Origin: Eonycteris spelaea
Lineage: Eukaryota > Chordata > Mammalia > Chiroptera > Pteropodidae
Direction: 5' to 3'
Assembly: GCA_003508835.1 (NCBI GenBank)
Contig: PUFA01000171.1
Span: forward strand, 1,616,501-1,680,500
Length of the DNA stretch: 64,000 nucleotides
The translations under genes and the position numbers were made by a program. The notes beneath the pieces were generated by a model, which was not told the DNA's origin, ran no database searches, and worked only from the letters and a program-made list of their open reading frames with translations. Of this stretch, positions 19,861-31,989 are shown piece after piece. Within the stretch, counting starts at the first letter, position 1; every line of letters begins with the position of its first letter.

Positions 19861-22800
19861 GAATGGGAAGACATAAGTGAGGGAGAGAATAGGGGAGAGG
19901 TTGTATTAATACACAGGGAAAAGAACTCAGGAGGAAAATGGCCAAACAAATGCTTCATGTCTGACAGACTCTCTTTCTCTGCCACAAGCACTTCTTAATC
20001 CTCTACTGCAGACTTTGAAATCTCTAGCTACAAGGTTAGTGGTCAAAATTCATTTCAACCTAATACTGGAAAGAAAATATAAAACATAAATGAAACTTAC
20101 AATGACTTGAATTTTGTTATTGTTTAATTTGCTGATACACATGTAATTATCACGGAAGCACGATGTACCACTGCTTAAATTCCCCTCTCTTATTTATGAT
20201 CTACTCTTTGATCAATATTCTTGACGTTTATTTTTAATTACCTCTACTCTAAGTTCATGGGGTTGAATCCCCACTAGTATAGTTGCATCAAATTACCAGA
20301 CTACATTAATTTAAAATATCTAGAGAAAAATAATACCACTCTAAAGTTAAACAACCAAAAAAGTTAAAAGCCAGCTTAAGTGAATAGTCAGTAGAGATCC
20401 ATTTTGTGTGAATATCTGTAATTAGAACTGAAGCAAACTTTGAAAAGTTTGTAGTATTAAATTAACCATTTGCATTTGGGAGATAGTGATTATGCTAAGG
20501 AAAGTAGTATGATCACAGGGAAAAAGAATAAATGCTGGAGAAGAGTATAAGAGCTATGTCTGCATTAGTAACTGGTCATCACTAATGTTTGCATACGATT
20601 ACTGAATAAGTCAAAGTTTCTCCAAAAATACGTTATCAACAACTGTATGTATGGCTGTTGATAGTCATAAAAAAGATCTTGTTCAATGAAACTTTGAGTT
20701 TCAATAAAACATATTCTTCAGTCCCAAGAAAATGGGAAGAAAATTCCAAATTGCATGAGTCAGATAAAATGAGCTTTAAAGGAAACATTTAATAAATATT
20801 TCTTGAATGGATTGTTGTAACATAAGTAAAAGAGGAATTCAAGCAATGGTACATTCAGTCAAAATCAAGTATCAAATTGTTTGATTTATTTACGTTTATA
20901 ACTTTTCTGTCATTTTTAAGGATTTGAGTGGGGATGGAAAATTGCAATTGTTCAGTCTTCCATTTTAACTCAGGACTCATAAACCACTAATCTTTTAGGA
21001 GAAGTTTTAAAAGCCATTTTACTGGCAATTCTTTATATTAATTTATAAAACCCTCATTCTTTGCATACACTAAATGCCTATATAATTTAAGTCTTCAGCA
21101 TGAATATGTAGTTAGATACCTAAATAATAGTGTTGAGTAACCTTAAAGGAAAATATTAAAAATTACACCCTCAGTTCTTATTTTAAACTTTCCCTAGGCA
21201 AATATATGTCCCTACAGTTGTTAAAAAATTTCTTTTTTTTTCATCTTTCTTTTCTAACCTATCATATCCTCTCTACCCTGTAGAGCTCTGTATTTTTATA
21301 AAATGGCAGCCAACTTAAATGATACATAATCAGAAATAAACTAAGTGATTTCACAAGCAGCACATGGAAATTATAACTACAGACTTGTTGGCCATTACAC
21401 TTAGGACAGATGGCTTCTTTAGGCCTGATCTCCTTGGGGATAACATAGATATTTAAATTAGAATTCCAGAAACCCATTCTTGTACACTTAAAAAGTACAT
21501 ATATAAATGGCCTATAGCTTTAACTGAAGGAGAAGCACATAGGATGTGCACTGTCTCACATGGTTATTCTTTTGACTGTGTGTCTTCTGCCAACAATTAT
21601 ATTAAAAAAAATTAAGATGCAAGATTCATCAGCATAATGCAAGATAAAATGCATTCATTTTTCAGTGGGTTAGTTTCATGTTTAATGAGGTTTTTTTAAA
21701 GGAAACTACTGTTTCTTGATTTGTCCCTTAACCAGAGAACTAAAATGAAGAGTTCTGACCTTTGTTCTCCCCAGAATATCCCTGTAACTAGGGGAAAGCC
21801 ATTTGTCTTGCTACTTCCTCACCTAGAAAAAGATAAGTTGAGGTCTTTTCCCTGAGCAGGAATTCTGAGAAACCCATTCCACTAGAAAAGGACAAAGGCC
21901 CTGAGTAGGGCAAGGGAGGTGTGAGGTCCAGCATGCTGAATCCAGAACAATAAGCTAAGAGCTTTTGGCTCAAGAAGAGTTTTAGGATAAGTTAAATTTT
22001 ATATAAAATAATGACAGTCAATAGTTAAAAATACTATTCAAAATAAATTCTGTTCTAAACAATATGTTTTAATATTCTAACATAATTGGTATGCATCAAT
22101 GTTAGTAAAAATAAAAATTATATGATGATATTTGCATTAGTAAGGATGCAATGTGGTACGGTAGGGAAAAAAATCATAAAATAAATTGGAGTAATTTTAT
22201 CAGGAAATATGTAGAACTTATATGAAGAAAAGAGAAGTGTAGAAAATACCATGGATAAATGAAGATAATATTTTCCTAAAGGGGACTACAAAGTTGTTAA
22301 TTCTACCCAAAGCAATGCTATTAATATACTTCTGGTCAAAATGCCAGTGGGATTTATGCATTGTTTTTAAGATGACAAAGTTATGTTAAAGGCCACATTA
22401 AAAAAAAAAAAACTATTGAAAATGAAGTGTGATGAAGAATTAATAAGTTTACCAAGTGTTAAAACATGGTATAAAGTCATAATAATAATTTAGTGTGATA
22501 TTGACAGAAGAATGAACAAATAAATCAATAGAATAAAACAACGAGAATTATTCTGTGCATAATAATTTAGCAATACAAATCACCGGGGAATTGATACCCT
22601 ATAAGTCATAACACTTACCACCAGACTGTGAGTTCACAAAAGCAAGTCAGAAACACAGAGTTCAATCCTTGCCTACATTGTCTTGGACTTATGTAACTAG
22701 ACCCCTAGCATCATTTTGCACAAAAGCCTTTTATTCTTCATGTAGGAAATGTTTTTACTATACAATTATTATGACCTTCTTTCTCTTAAGATCTCTGATC

Positions 22801-24524
22801 ATAATTTTCTGTAAAAGGTTACAGACTCATTTTCAGTAATTATGTGATTAGTGTCATCATTCTATTTGCAAATGCTGTCTGATTTTTTTTAATCATGAAG
22901 AAGGAGGAGTTGGAAGAGGAAGATCAAGAGGAGGGGGAGAAGATGCGGAAGAAGGGAAGAAGGTAAGGAGGAAATATATAAGAGTAAACATATCCATTGC
23001 CTTTTATTTGGTTCACTGTGGTTCTTAACTTTTATAATGGAAACTCTCAAAGAGAAACTACTTTTAGATTAGTTAATGTGATTTGTAAAAGACTATAGAA
23101 GCACATTTTGTTAAAGACACCTTTTATTTCTTAGTGCATAACACCTTGGCCTTTAATGGTACAAACCTCATTTCAGAAGAATAAAAAGTGATAATTATCA
23201 CAACTGTCACAGAGAACATGATTTCGAGGACTAGCAGCAAGACAGTGCTAGATTGGCAGCTGTGTGAAACTTGATAAAAAAATAAAACTGGGTTATATGC
23301 AGTTTTAAGAGTTTCTTCTTTTAATATTAAAACAGAGTAAAGAAACATGTAAACAATGCCTAAAAATCAAGTCTTCATATTGAATATAATCTTTATATTG
23401 TTCAAAATTAGTCATCACTAATAGAGCATATTCATTGGATGCTTTGAAAGTGTTGCAATAATTATTATTGATGTTGCGAAAACACCTAATACATAAATTT
23501 TACATGATTTTTAAAAAATAGCCTTTGATTCATTTGGTAAATTATAAAATGTTACAATGTGAAAAAAGGACTTAAGTCATTACGTAAGCTCTGTTATAAA
23601 AACCTACAAATGTAACACCAGTAGAAATATCATTAGTAGAAAATCCTAAGAATAAAGGATTTTATTATGAATCCTTTTGCAGCTTCAAGATGAATAATGG
23701 TGAATTGTATGAATTCCTAATAAATCAGATTTGTCCATTAGGTTATATGAATCCACAAAGCTTCCTGGACAGCAGCAAGCAATGGCTTTCTATATTTATC
23801 GTACTTCAGTTAGCCATGTGAGCCAAAAGTTATACTTAGTTGTTTTTTTTTTTTAAGTCCTATTTCTTAATATTGCTACATTTCTTTGTTTTCCTATATT
23901 CTTTCCATTTAATTTTTGGTATCTTGAGTCTATCAAGACTTTGGGGGAAAAGCCACACCCCTCTATCATTTGTCCATTCATAATGACTAAATGGTAGCAC
24001 ACCCCGTTACAAGTTTACTGAGACATCTTAATTAGTCCAGAGGTTCAAAACAATTTAAACAGTCATATACCTTAACTTGAGTTTTGTCAGTAGGTTGAAT
24101 TTCAATTAGTTCTTGTGACTCAAAATGCTTCTCAGTTTTTTGTTTTACTAGTTGGAGTTCAGAAACAGTTGTCACTTAAATTCTAAGACCTTGAATTTAT
24201 ATACTCTTATTTCCATTCCTTTCTACTTTCAAGTTAATTATCTTCTGATTTCTGTTTCATATAACTCTTGCTCAAATGCAGCCACCATCACCAAAACACA
24301 CTACTAAAACACTGTTTTTTAACCTCTTGCCCTAAAGCTACATATTTATTAGGTACATTATCTTGTTTTTGTATATAAACAATTTACCAAATGTTTTGCT
24401 ACAACATAAGACAGACTGCCATCTTTCCAGCATCCAGAGTTTCTTCATTGCCTCCCACCAGAAAGCTAAGCCAATGTCACATATTTCAGACTTATGATAT
24501 CTCTCTTAGATAAAACTTTTTGCA
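19861..24524. other. Long unassigned stretch
   Basis: About 4.7 kb without a confident repeat apart from a 79-bp purine-rich tract (22897-22974) and a short L2-3'-like piece near 20785-20815 ('taataaatatttcttgaatg'). No RNA gene or plausible exon is seen. The low content of recognisable repeats suggests older or partly constrained sequence. Confidence 0.4.
22897..22974. repeat. Purine-rich (GA/GGA) tract
   Basis: Almost pure purine on the plus strand ('gaagaaggaggagttggaag', 'gaggagggggagaagatgcg'). This is a simple low-complexity tract. Confidence 0.85.
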
Positions 24525-24860
24525 TCTGTTAGAATATGCTAGAACACACTGCAGTAACACACAAAATCTCATGGTTTATTACATAAGTCTAGCTAATGTC
24601 CAAGATGGGTCAGCAATGGTTCTGTTCACTGTAGCCTTTCAAGGGACCAGAATGATAAAGATTTAATTTTGATATATACTTTTAAGATTTCTGCAGCAGG
24701 GAGAAAGTAACATGGTAAACCATGTACACATTAAGATTTTCACAAGGAAGTGACATGCATCACTAGCCTAGAGCAAGTTATGTGGTGATGCCTAACATCA
24801 AAGGGGACAGGTAAATATTATCTTACCACGCATGTAGAAAGAAGAGAGCTAGAACTATTT
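24525..24860 (-). mobile_element. MaLR LTR (MLT1-like), reversed
   Basis: Reverse-orientation landmarks: 'aaaatctcatggtttattac', 'taatgtccaagatgggtcag', 'caaggaagtgacatgcatca', 'gagcaagttatgtggtgatg', 'cctaacatcaaaggggacag' and 'gaagagagctagaactattt'. The family is inferred from remembered consensus. The element is decayed. Confidence 0.55.
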
Positions 24861-26330
24861 GCTGGTCGACAATAATATTTCTATAAGCATTTGGAGAGGA
24901 CATTATTAAATAAGTATTTGTTTCTTTTGATTATTACTGTAATTCTTCTAATGCAATACTTACAGATGATATGAGCATAGAAGAGGTGAAATGACAAAAA
25001 TAATACTGAATTCCTCAAAAAAGGCATGTTTATCCAGCGTAAGATAGTCAAATTATTAACTTGAATTGTCAGATCAAATCATAAATTCAGAACAATAAAC
25101 AGAAAATGTCAAGGTTTTTAAAATTATTAATATGCTCCTACATCCTTCTCTAAAATGTAACAATAGCCAATGATGTGGAAGAATAAAATACATCAAATTA
25201 TTTGCTGAACAAAGATGAGGTAGATTTTTTCTATATAATTCTTTCAAATACTTATAATTTAGAAAACCTTCAGATAATATATTACTATTTACACAGCATT
25301 CAATCAGTAACTTAATTACAAATATATAGGCATATTCTTCAGTGTTTTCATAAATAAAATACTGTACAGGGTAGTAATTGCTTATATATATCTTTTATTC
25401 CTTTCTGTGAAGATTATAATTCACACACAAAGCAATGTATGCAACTAACTAATCTCAAATTTTAGAGGACTCCTCATTGTGTCACTTTTCAATAGATGTT
25501 AAAGAAAACAAATTATTTACTCATTTGAATTACTGGACTTCAAATCAATGAAGCATACCATGGCTACATGCAGTAAACAAATACTTAAAATTCTTTTTAA
25601 AATCTTACATTACTCTATCTTACAAATCTTGCTTGAAAAAAATATCTTGAAGTTCAAAAAAAATTACAATTAAAGAACAGGACCTCTATATCTTAAATTA
25701 AAACACCTTTTCATAACAAGAAAAATGTTTGGGAAAGATTTCAAGCAATCGTGTTTAAATTTATTCCAAAACAACAAAGATAAAATATTATACATCTAGC
25801 CAGCTAGTGGAAAGAAATAAAATATCTATACATTTTTAAACAGTCTCCTTATAAAATGTCCATTAAATAAAGCACTCAGGTTTAAAGATCTTAAGAATAT
25901 TGGCCTCTCATCATCTATTGTATTTGAAGTGTATCGAAGAAAGGTAAAATAAATGTAGACTTTCTAGTCAACATCACCAAGGCCTTGGAGTTGGTTCTCT
26001 GGGCATGCAAAGTCTCTACTTACAAGAAGTTTATATCTAGATGAGTAAGACAGACCTGAAATTGTAACCAAGAATAAAAACTAGAATAAGAGACAGTTTG
26101 TAAATATATTTGAAATGAGGAGGAGAAAAACCAAATATTATAGAAAAATGTTTAGAAGAAGAAATATAATATACTACACGTACCTGAAAAAAACAGAATG
26201 AAGAATTTGCCAATTACTCTGAACTCTATCCTGAAGAACTAAATTCAAATAACTTTTAATTTCAATACCAATTTTTACTCTAACTTTTTTTTGAAAGAAT
26301 TAAAATTCAAAATATTCTTAATTGCATAGT
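24861..26330. other. Unassigned AT-rich sequence
   Basis: Very AT-rich and gene-free. 25980-26075 faintly resembles reversed L2 ('ctacttacaagaagtttata'), but too weakly to call. Confidence 0.35.
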
Positions 26331-26859
26331 CAACCACCATCTGTGGATCACTTTGCAGTTCCCACTGGGTAGCCCTGAGCAATCAAAGGCAGCAGCTGAC
26401 CTTGGCCTACTGGGGAGCCCCTCCCAAGGAGACAAAAAAATCAACGCATCTATAGGCTGGCACCAGACCACAACAGAGCAACTCCTGGCTAACTCCATTA
26501 GTGATACACACAAAGAATGGTTGCAACAAGTACACAAGCCTACTAGGGCAAATCCCATTCGGTGGGATCAGCCCCCACACAACAACTCTTACCCTGTGGG
26601 TGTAGTCAAGTCACACAATTAGTCGGCCTGAGTGTTCATCCCATCCACTGATGTACTAACACCAATAAAGGCTTGTTGACAACAGAAGGTCACACACAAC
26701 CCACACAAAGGTCACATCCAGAGCCCCTGGCATAGTGGATCAGGGAGAGTGCGCCACTGGGCTACACAGGACGCCTTCCATACTAGGATGTCTGGCCAAG
26801 GCTGAGAGACGAAACAAATATTCCTAACACATAGAAATGAACACAGAGAGATTAATAAA

Positions 26860-27765
26860 ATGAGAAAACAAAAAAACATGCCATAAATGAAACAACGGGA
26901 GAAAACTCCAGAAAATAAGCTAAATTAAATGGAGGCAAGCAATCTACCAGAGACAGAGTTCAAAATAATGGGTATACGGATGCTCAATGAACTTAGGGCT
27001 AGAATGGATAAGCACAATGAGAACCTCAACAGAGAGATAGTAAGCTTTAAAAAGTACAGAAACCATTAAAAAAAAAAGACGGAAATAAAGAATACAATAA
27101 CTGAAATGAAGAATACACTAGAAGGATTTGCCAGTAGATTGGAGGAAGCAGAAGATCAAATCAGTGAATTGGAAGGTAACAGAATACACCCAATCAGAAC
27201 AATAAAAATAAAAAAGAATTTTAGAAAATGAGAATACTTAAAGAGACCTCTGGGACAACCTGAAGCATAACAATATCCAGGTTATAGGAGTACCTGAAGG
27301 AGAAGAGAGAGAGTGAGGGATTAAGAATTTATTTGAAGAAATAATGACAGAAAACTTCCCTAACCTGGCAAAGGAACTAGACATACAAGTTCAAGAAACA
27401 CAAAAAGTCCCAAACAAAAGGAATTCAAACAGACCCACGGCAAGACACAACATAATTAAAATGCCAAAGGTCAAAGACAAAGAGAGAATCTTAAAAGCAG
27501 CAAGAGAAAGGCAGCTAGTTCTTACAAGGGTACCCCCTTAAGAATGTATGTTGATTTTTCAATGGAAACTTTGCAGGCCAGAAGGGAATGGCAAGAAATA
27601 TTCAAAGTTATGAAATACAAGAATCTACAACCATGAATACTCTACCCAGCAAGGCTTTTGAGTAAAATGGCAGGTGAGATAAAGAGCTTCTCAGACAGGA
27701 AAAAGCTTAAGGAATTCATCACCAACATGCCAGTATTATAAGAAATGTTAAAGGGACTTCTGTAA
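26860..27765 (+). pseudogene. L1 ORF1 remnant (RNA-binding protein)
   Basis: In a live L1 this ORF encodes the trimeric RNA chaperone that coats L1 RNA. The expected ATG is at 26860-26862, but a frameshift gives a stop at 26884-26886, about nine codons in. The A-rich coiled-coil region follows (to about 27180). The C-terminal RNA-binding part is recognisable in the frame open at 27344-27541 ('ARHNIIKMPKVKDKERI', then 'LKAARER'). A shifted frame then covers the 'METLQARREW'-type segment near 27560. The expected stop is near 27763-27765. Several stops and shifts make it non-functional. Confidence 0.85.
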
Positions 27766-27804
27766 AAAGAGAAGGGGTAAAAAAAAACAGAAATAGCAAA
27801 TACA

Positions 27805-28036
27805 AATAGTAAAATGCCAATAACTATGTATCTATCGGTAATCACTTTAAATGTGAATGTATCAAATGCTCCAGTCAAAAAGACATAGGGTAGCTGAATG
27901 GATAAGAAAACAAGACCCATACAATAATAAAATGGCAATAACTATGTATCTATCAGTAATCACTTTAAATGAATGTATTAAATGCTCCAATCAAAAGACA
28001 TAGGGTAGCTGAATGGATAAGAAAACAAGACCCATG
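27805..28036 (+). repeat. 115-118 bp tandem duplication over the L1 ORF2 start
   Basis: Unit 1 (27805-27922) and unit 2 (27923-28036) share 'aactatgtatctatc', 'ggtaatcactttaaatg' (A for G in unit 2) and 'gataagaaaacaagacccat'. Unit 2 has lost three bases near 27970. Each unit carries its own ORF2-like ATG (27814 and 27932). Only unit 2 leads into the rest of the endonuclease. Confidence 0.9.
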
Positions 28037-28138
28037 CATATGCTATCTACAAGAGACCCACTTCAGATCAAATGACACTCATAGACTGAAAGGAAATGGG
28101 TGGAAAAAGATATGGAAATGGAAACGAAAAAATGAAGC

Positions 28139-28190
28139 CTCCCTAACTCCTTTTATGAAGCTACCATTACCTTGATTCCCAAATCAGACA
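28139..28190 (+). repeat. L1 RT-domain segment embedded in the endonuclease region
   Basis: Fifty-two bases ('ctccctaactccttttatga' through 'gattcccaaatcagaca') match 29476-29527 of the same element with three differences. In L1 this sequence belongs to the reverse transcriptase, not to the endonuclease part it interrupts. The A-rich 'aaatggaaa' host sequence appears on both sides, suggesting a small duplication of the host at the junction. Confidence 0.85.
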
Positions 28191-30712
28191 AAGACGCAAA
28201 TGGAAATTTTGTAAAAAGCCAGGGTAGTAATACTTATATCAAATAAAATAGACTTTAAAACAAAGGCTATTAGAGACAAAGAAGGCATTACATGATGTTA
28301 AAGACATCGATAAATCAAGAGGATATAACACTAGTAAACATATACACACCCAACATAGGAGTACCTACATACATAAAGCAATTATTGATTGACATAAAAG
28401 GAGAGGTCAACAGTAATACACTCATAGTAGGAGACTTTAACACCCATTGGCACCAATGGACAGATCTTCCAGGCAAAGAATCAATGAGGAAACAATAGGC
28501 CTAAAAGACACACTAATAGATATTTTCAGAGCATTTTAACCATAGAAGCAAAATATGCATCCTTCTCAAGTGCACATGGAACATTTTCCAGGATAGACCA
28601 CATGTTAGGACACAAAACAAGTCTCAATAAGTTTAAGAAGACTGAAATCATATCAACTGTCTTCTCTGATCACAATGGTATGAAACTAGATATCAACTAT
28701 AAGAAAAAAAATGAAAAATACACAAACACATGGAGGTTAAATAACATGCTACTAAACAATTAATGGGTTATTAATGAGATCAAGGAAGAAATCAAAAGAT
28801 AACTTAGAAACAAATGAAAATAAAAATATGACTCAAAATCTATGGAACACAGTGAAAGCAGACCTAAGAGAGAAATTCATAGCAATACAAGCCTACCTCA
28901 AGAAACAAGAAAAAGTTCAAATATACATTCTAACCTTACACTTAAAAGAACTAGAAAAAAAAAACAGTAAACAAAGCCCAAAGTGAATAGAAGGAAGGAA
29001 ATAATAAAGATCAGAGTGGAAATAAACGAAATAGAGTCTAGAAAAACAATACAAAAATTAATTAAACCAAGAGCTGGTTCTTTGAAAGGATAAACAAAAT
29101 TGACAAACCCTTAGCCAGACTCATCAAGGAAAAAAGAGAGAGAACTCAAATGAATAAAATCAGAAATAAAAGAAGAGAAATAACTACGGACTCCACAGAA
29201 ATACAATGGATCATAAGAAAATACTATGAGCAATTATACACCAACAAATTGGACAACCTGGAAGAAATGGACACACTCCTAGAAACATGCAATCTCCCAA
29301 GACTGAGTCAAGAAGAAACAGAAAATCTGAACTGACCGATTACCACCAATGAAATAGAATCAGTAACAAAAGTTCTGGACCAGATGGCGTCCTAGGCGAA
29401 TGTTACCAAATGTGCAAAGAAGAATTAACACCTGCTCTTCTCAAACTATTCCAAAAAATTCAAGAAGAGAGAAGACTCCCTAACTCCTTTTATGAGGCCA
29501 CCATTACCTTGATTCCCAAATCAAACACATTACAAAAAAAAAAAGAAAACGATAGGCCAATATCTCTTATGATCATTGATGCAAAAATCATCAACAATAT
29601 ATTAGCAAAACTGAATTCAGCAATACATTAAAAATACCATACACCACAATCAAGGTGGATTTATTCCTGGGATGTAAGGTTGGTGCAATATCCGCAAATC
29701 AATTTATGTGATATACCACATTAACAAATCAAAAGATAAAATCATGTGATCATGTCAATACATGCAGAACAAGTGTTTGACAAAATCCAGCATCCATTTA
29801 TGATAAAAACTCTCAGCAAAGGGAATAGAGGGAGCATATCTCAACATAATAAAGGCCATATATGATAAACCTACAGCTAACATCATCAATAGGGAAAGGA
29901 TTCACCTTCACCACGCCTCTTCAACATTGTATTGGAAATCTGAGCCACAGCAATAAGAATGAGAAATAAATGGTATTTGAACTGGAAAGGAAGAAGTAAA
30001 ACTCTCGTTATTTGCTGATGACATGCATATACAGAGAACCCTAAAGATTCCACCAAAAAAACTATTAGAAGTGATCAATTAATTCAGTGAAGTAGCACGT
30101 TACAAAATAAATATTCAGAAGTCACTGGCATTTTTATACACCAATGAAGAACTTTCAGAAAGAGAAATTAAAAGAACAATCCCATTTACAATTGCATCGA
30201 AAACTATAAAATATCTGAAAATTAAATTAACCAAAGAAGTAAAACTCTGTTCTCAGAAAATTATTTCATTGAAAAAAGAAATTGAAGAAGATACAAATAA
30301 ATAGTAGTATATACTGTGCTAATGAATAGAAAGAATTGACATCATTAAAATGGCCATACTCCCAAAGCAATCTATAGATTCAATGCAATCCCTATCAAAA
30401 TACCAATGGCATTTTTCAGAGAGATAGAAAAAATAATTCTAAAATTTATATAAGCCATGTCGATCTTGAGAAAGAAGAACAAAGTTGAAGGTATCACACT
30501 ACCTGATATCAAAATATACTACAAGTCTACAGTAATCAAAACAGCATGGTACTGGCATAAAAACAGATACATTGATCACTGGAACAGAACAGAGAGCCCA
30601 GAAATAAATCCATGCCTACACACTCAATATATGACAAAGGAGGCAAGAATATACAATGGGGTAAAGACAGTCTCTTCAATAAATAGTGTTGGGAAAATTG
30701 GACAGATTCATG

Positions 30713-30744
30713 CAAAAAAAAAAAAAAGAAAGAAAGAAAGAAAA
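30713..30744 (+). repeat. A-rich/(GAAA)n tract inside L1
   Basis: An A-run followed by GAAA units interrupts the ORF2 stretch after 'gacagattcatgc'. It is a local expansion within the dead L1. Confidence 0.85.
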
Positions 30745-31989
30745 GAAACTGGATCACTTTCTTACACCATATACAAGAATAGACTCAAAATGGATTAAAG
30801 ACTTAAATGTAAGACCTGAAACCATAAAAACTTCTAAAAGAAAATATAGGTAGTAAACTCCCTGATATTACTAACATTAATTTCTTTTCAGATATATCTC
30901 TCCAGGCAAGGGAAACAAACAAACAAAAAATAAACAAATAGGACTACATCAAACTATAAAGTTTTTGTACAGCAAAGGAAACCATCAACAAAGCAAAAAG
31001 ACAACTGACTGGCTGAGAGAAGATACTCGCTAATGATACACCTGATAAGAGGTTAATATCCAAAAATATATAAAAAACTTATACAACTCCACAACAAAAA
31101 AACTAACAATCCGATTAAAAACTGGGCAGAAGACTTGAACAGATATTTCTCCAAAAGAAATATAGATGTCTAATAGATATATGAAAAGATGCTCAAGGTC
31201 ACTAATCATGAGAAATGCAAATTAGAACCATCATGATATCACTTCACACCTGTCAGAATGGCTATCATCAATAAATCAAAAAAGAAAAAGTGTTGGCGAG
31301 GATGTGGAGAAAAGGGATTGCAAATTGGTACAGCTGCTACAAAAACAATCTGGAGGTTTCTCAAAAATTAAAAACGGATATACCTTTCGACCCAGCAATT
31401 GCACTTCTGGGTATTTATCCAAAGACAACCAAAACAATAATTCATAAAGATCTATGCACCCCAATATTCATGGCAGCACAAATTACAATAGCCAAGATAT
31501 GGAAGCGACCTAAAAGCCCATCAACAGAAAAAGAAGTTATTGTTCATATATACAATGGAACATTGCTCAACCATTTAAAAAATGAAATCCTACCATTTGC
31601 AAAGACATGGATGGTCCTAGAGGTTATTATACTGAGTGAAATAAGTCAGATAGGGAAAGATAAATACCATATGATTCCGCTTATATGCGGAATCTAAAGA
31701 ACAAAAACTGACGCACAAATGTAGAGGATAATTTGGTGACGGACAGAGGGGATGGGGGGTTGGGAACCTGGGAGAATGGGTGAAGGGTTAAAGAAGTCAA
31801 ATTAGTAGTCGATAGATGGTCACGGGATGGGAAGCATGGCATAGGGAATGCAGTTAGCATTAATATATTGGCTAGGTGGAAAACCAGAGGAGAGAAGTAG
31901 CAATTAGGAGGATCATTTTATAAACTACAAAAATGCCAAATCAATGTACTGTAAACTTAAACTTAAAAAATACCAAAAAAATAATATAA

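Larger units (their letters stand above)
27814..31697 (+). pseudogene. L1 ORF2 remnant (endonuclease-reverse transcriptase)
   Basis: ORF2 normally encodes the nicking endonuclease and reverse transcriptase that do target-primed reverse transcription. Visible motifs, spread over several frames: N-terminal 'MPITMYLSVITLNVN' (27814), endonuclease 'LQETH' with its Glu at 28053-28055, 'GDFNTH' (28430-28444), and 'SDHN' (28665-28676). In the RT domain, 'FADD' with the catalytic aspartates lies at 30011-30022. The C-terminal end is open at 31290-31697, finishing 'DKYHMIPLICGI' before TAA at 31695-31697. The region is broken by many frameshifts and stops, for example near 29331, and several segments are shortened. 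It is a dead copy. Confidence 0.88.
26335..31985 (+). mobile_element. Near full-length dead LINE-1, about 5.65 kb
   Basis: In order: a partial 5' UTR (26335-26859, 'ggctggcaccagaccacaac', 'gagcccctggcatagtggat'), an ORF1 remnant, an ORF2 remnant with endonuclease, reverse transcriptase and C-terminal parts, then a 3' UTR with the G-rich stretch 'gggatggggggttgggaacc' ending in A-rich sequence. Frameshifts and stops break both ORFs, so it cannot move. It is the youngest-looking LINE here. Three structural scars are listed separately: a duplicated ORF2 start (27805-28036), an RT segment in the endonuclease (28139-28190) and an expanded A/GAAA tract (30713-30744). I could not find a convincing target-site duplication. 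Confidence 0.9.

Noticed and set aside
31290..31697. 135-codon frame as a separate gene
   Set aside because: It is the C-terminal end of the L1 ORF2 remnant, recognised from its ending and position before the L1 3' UTR.
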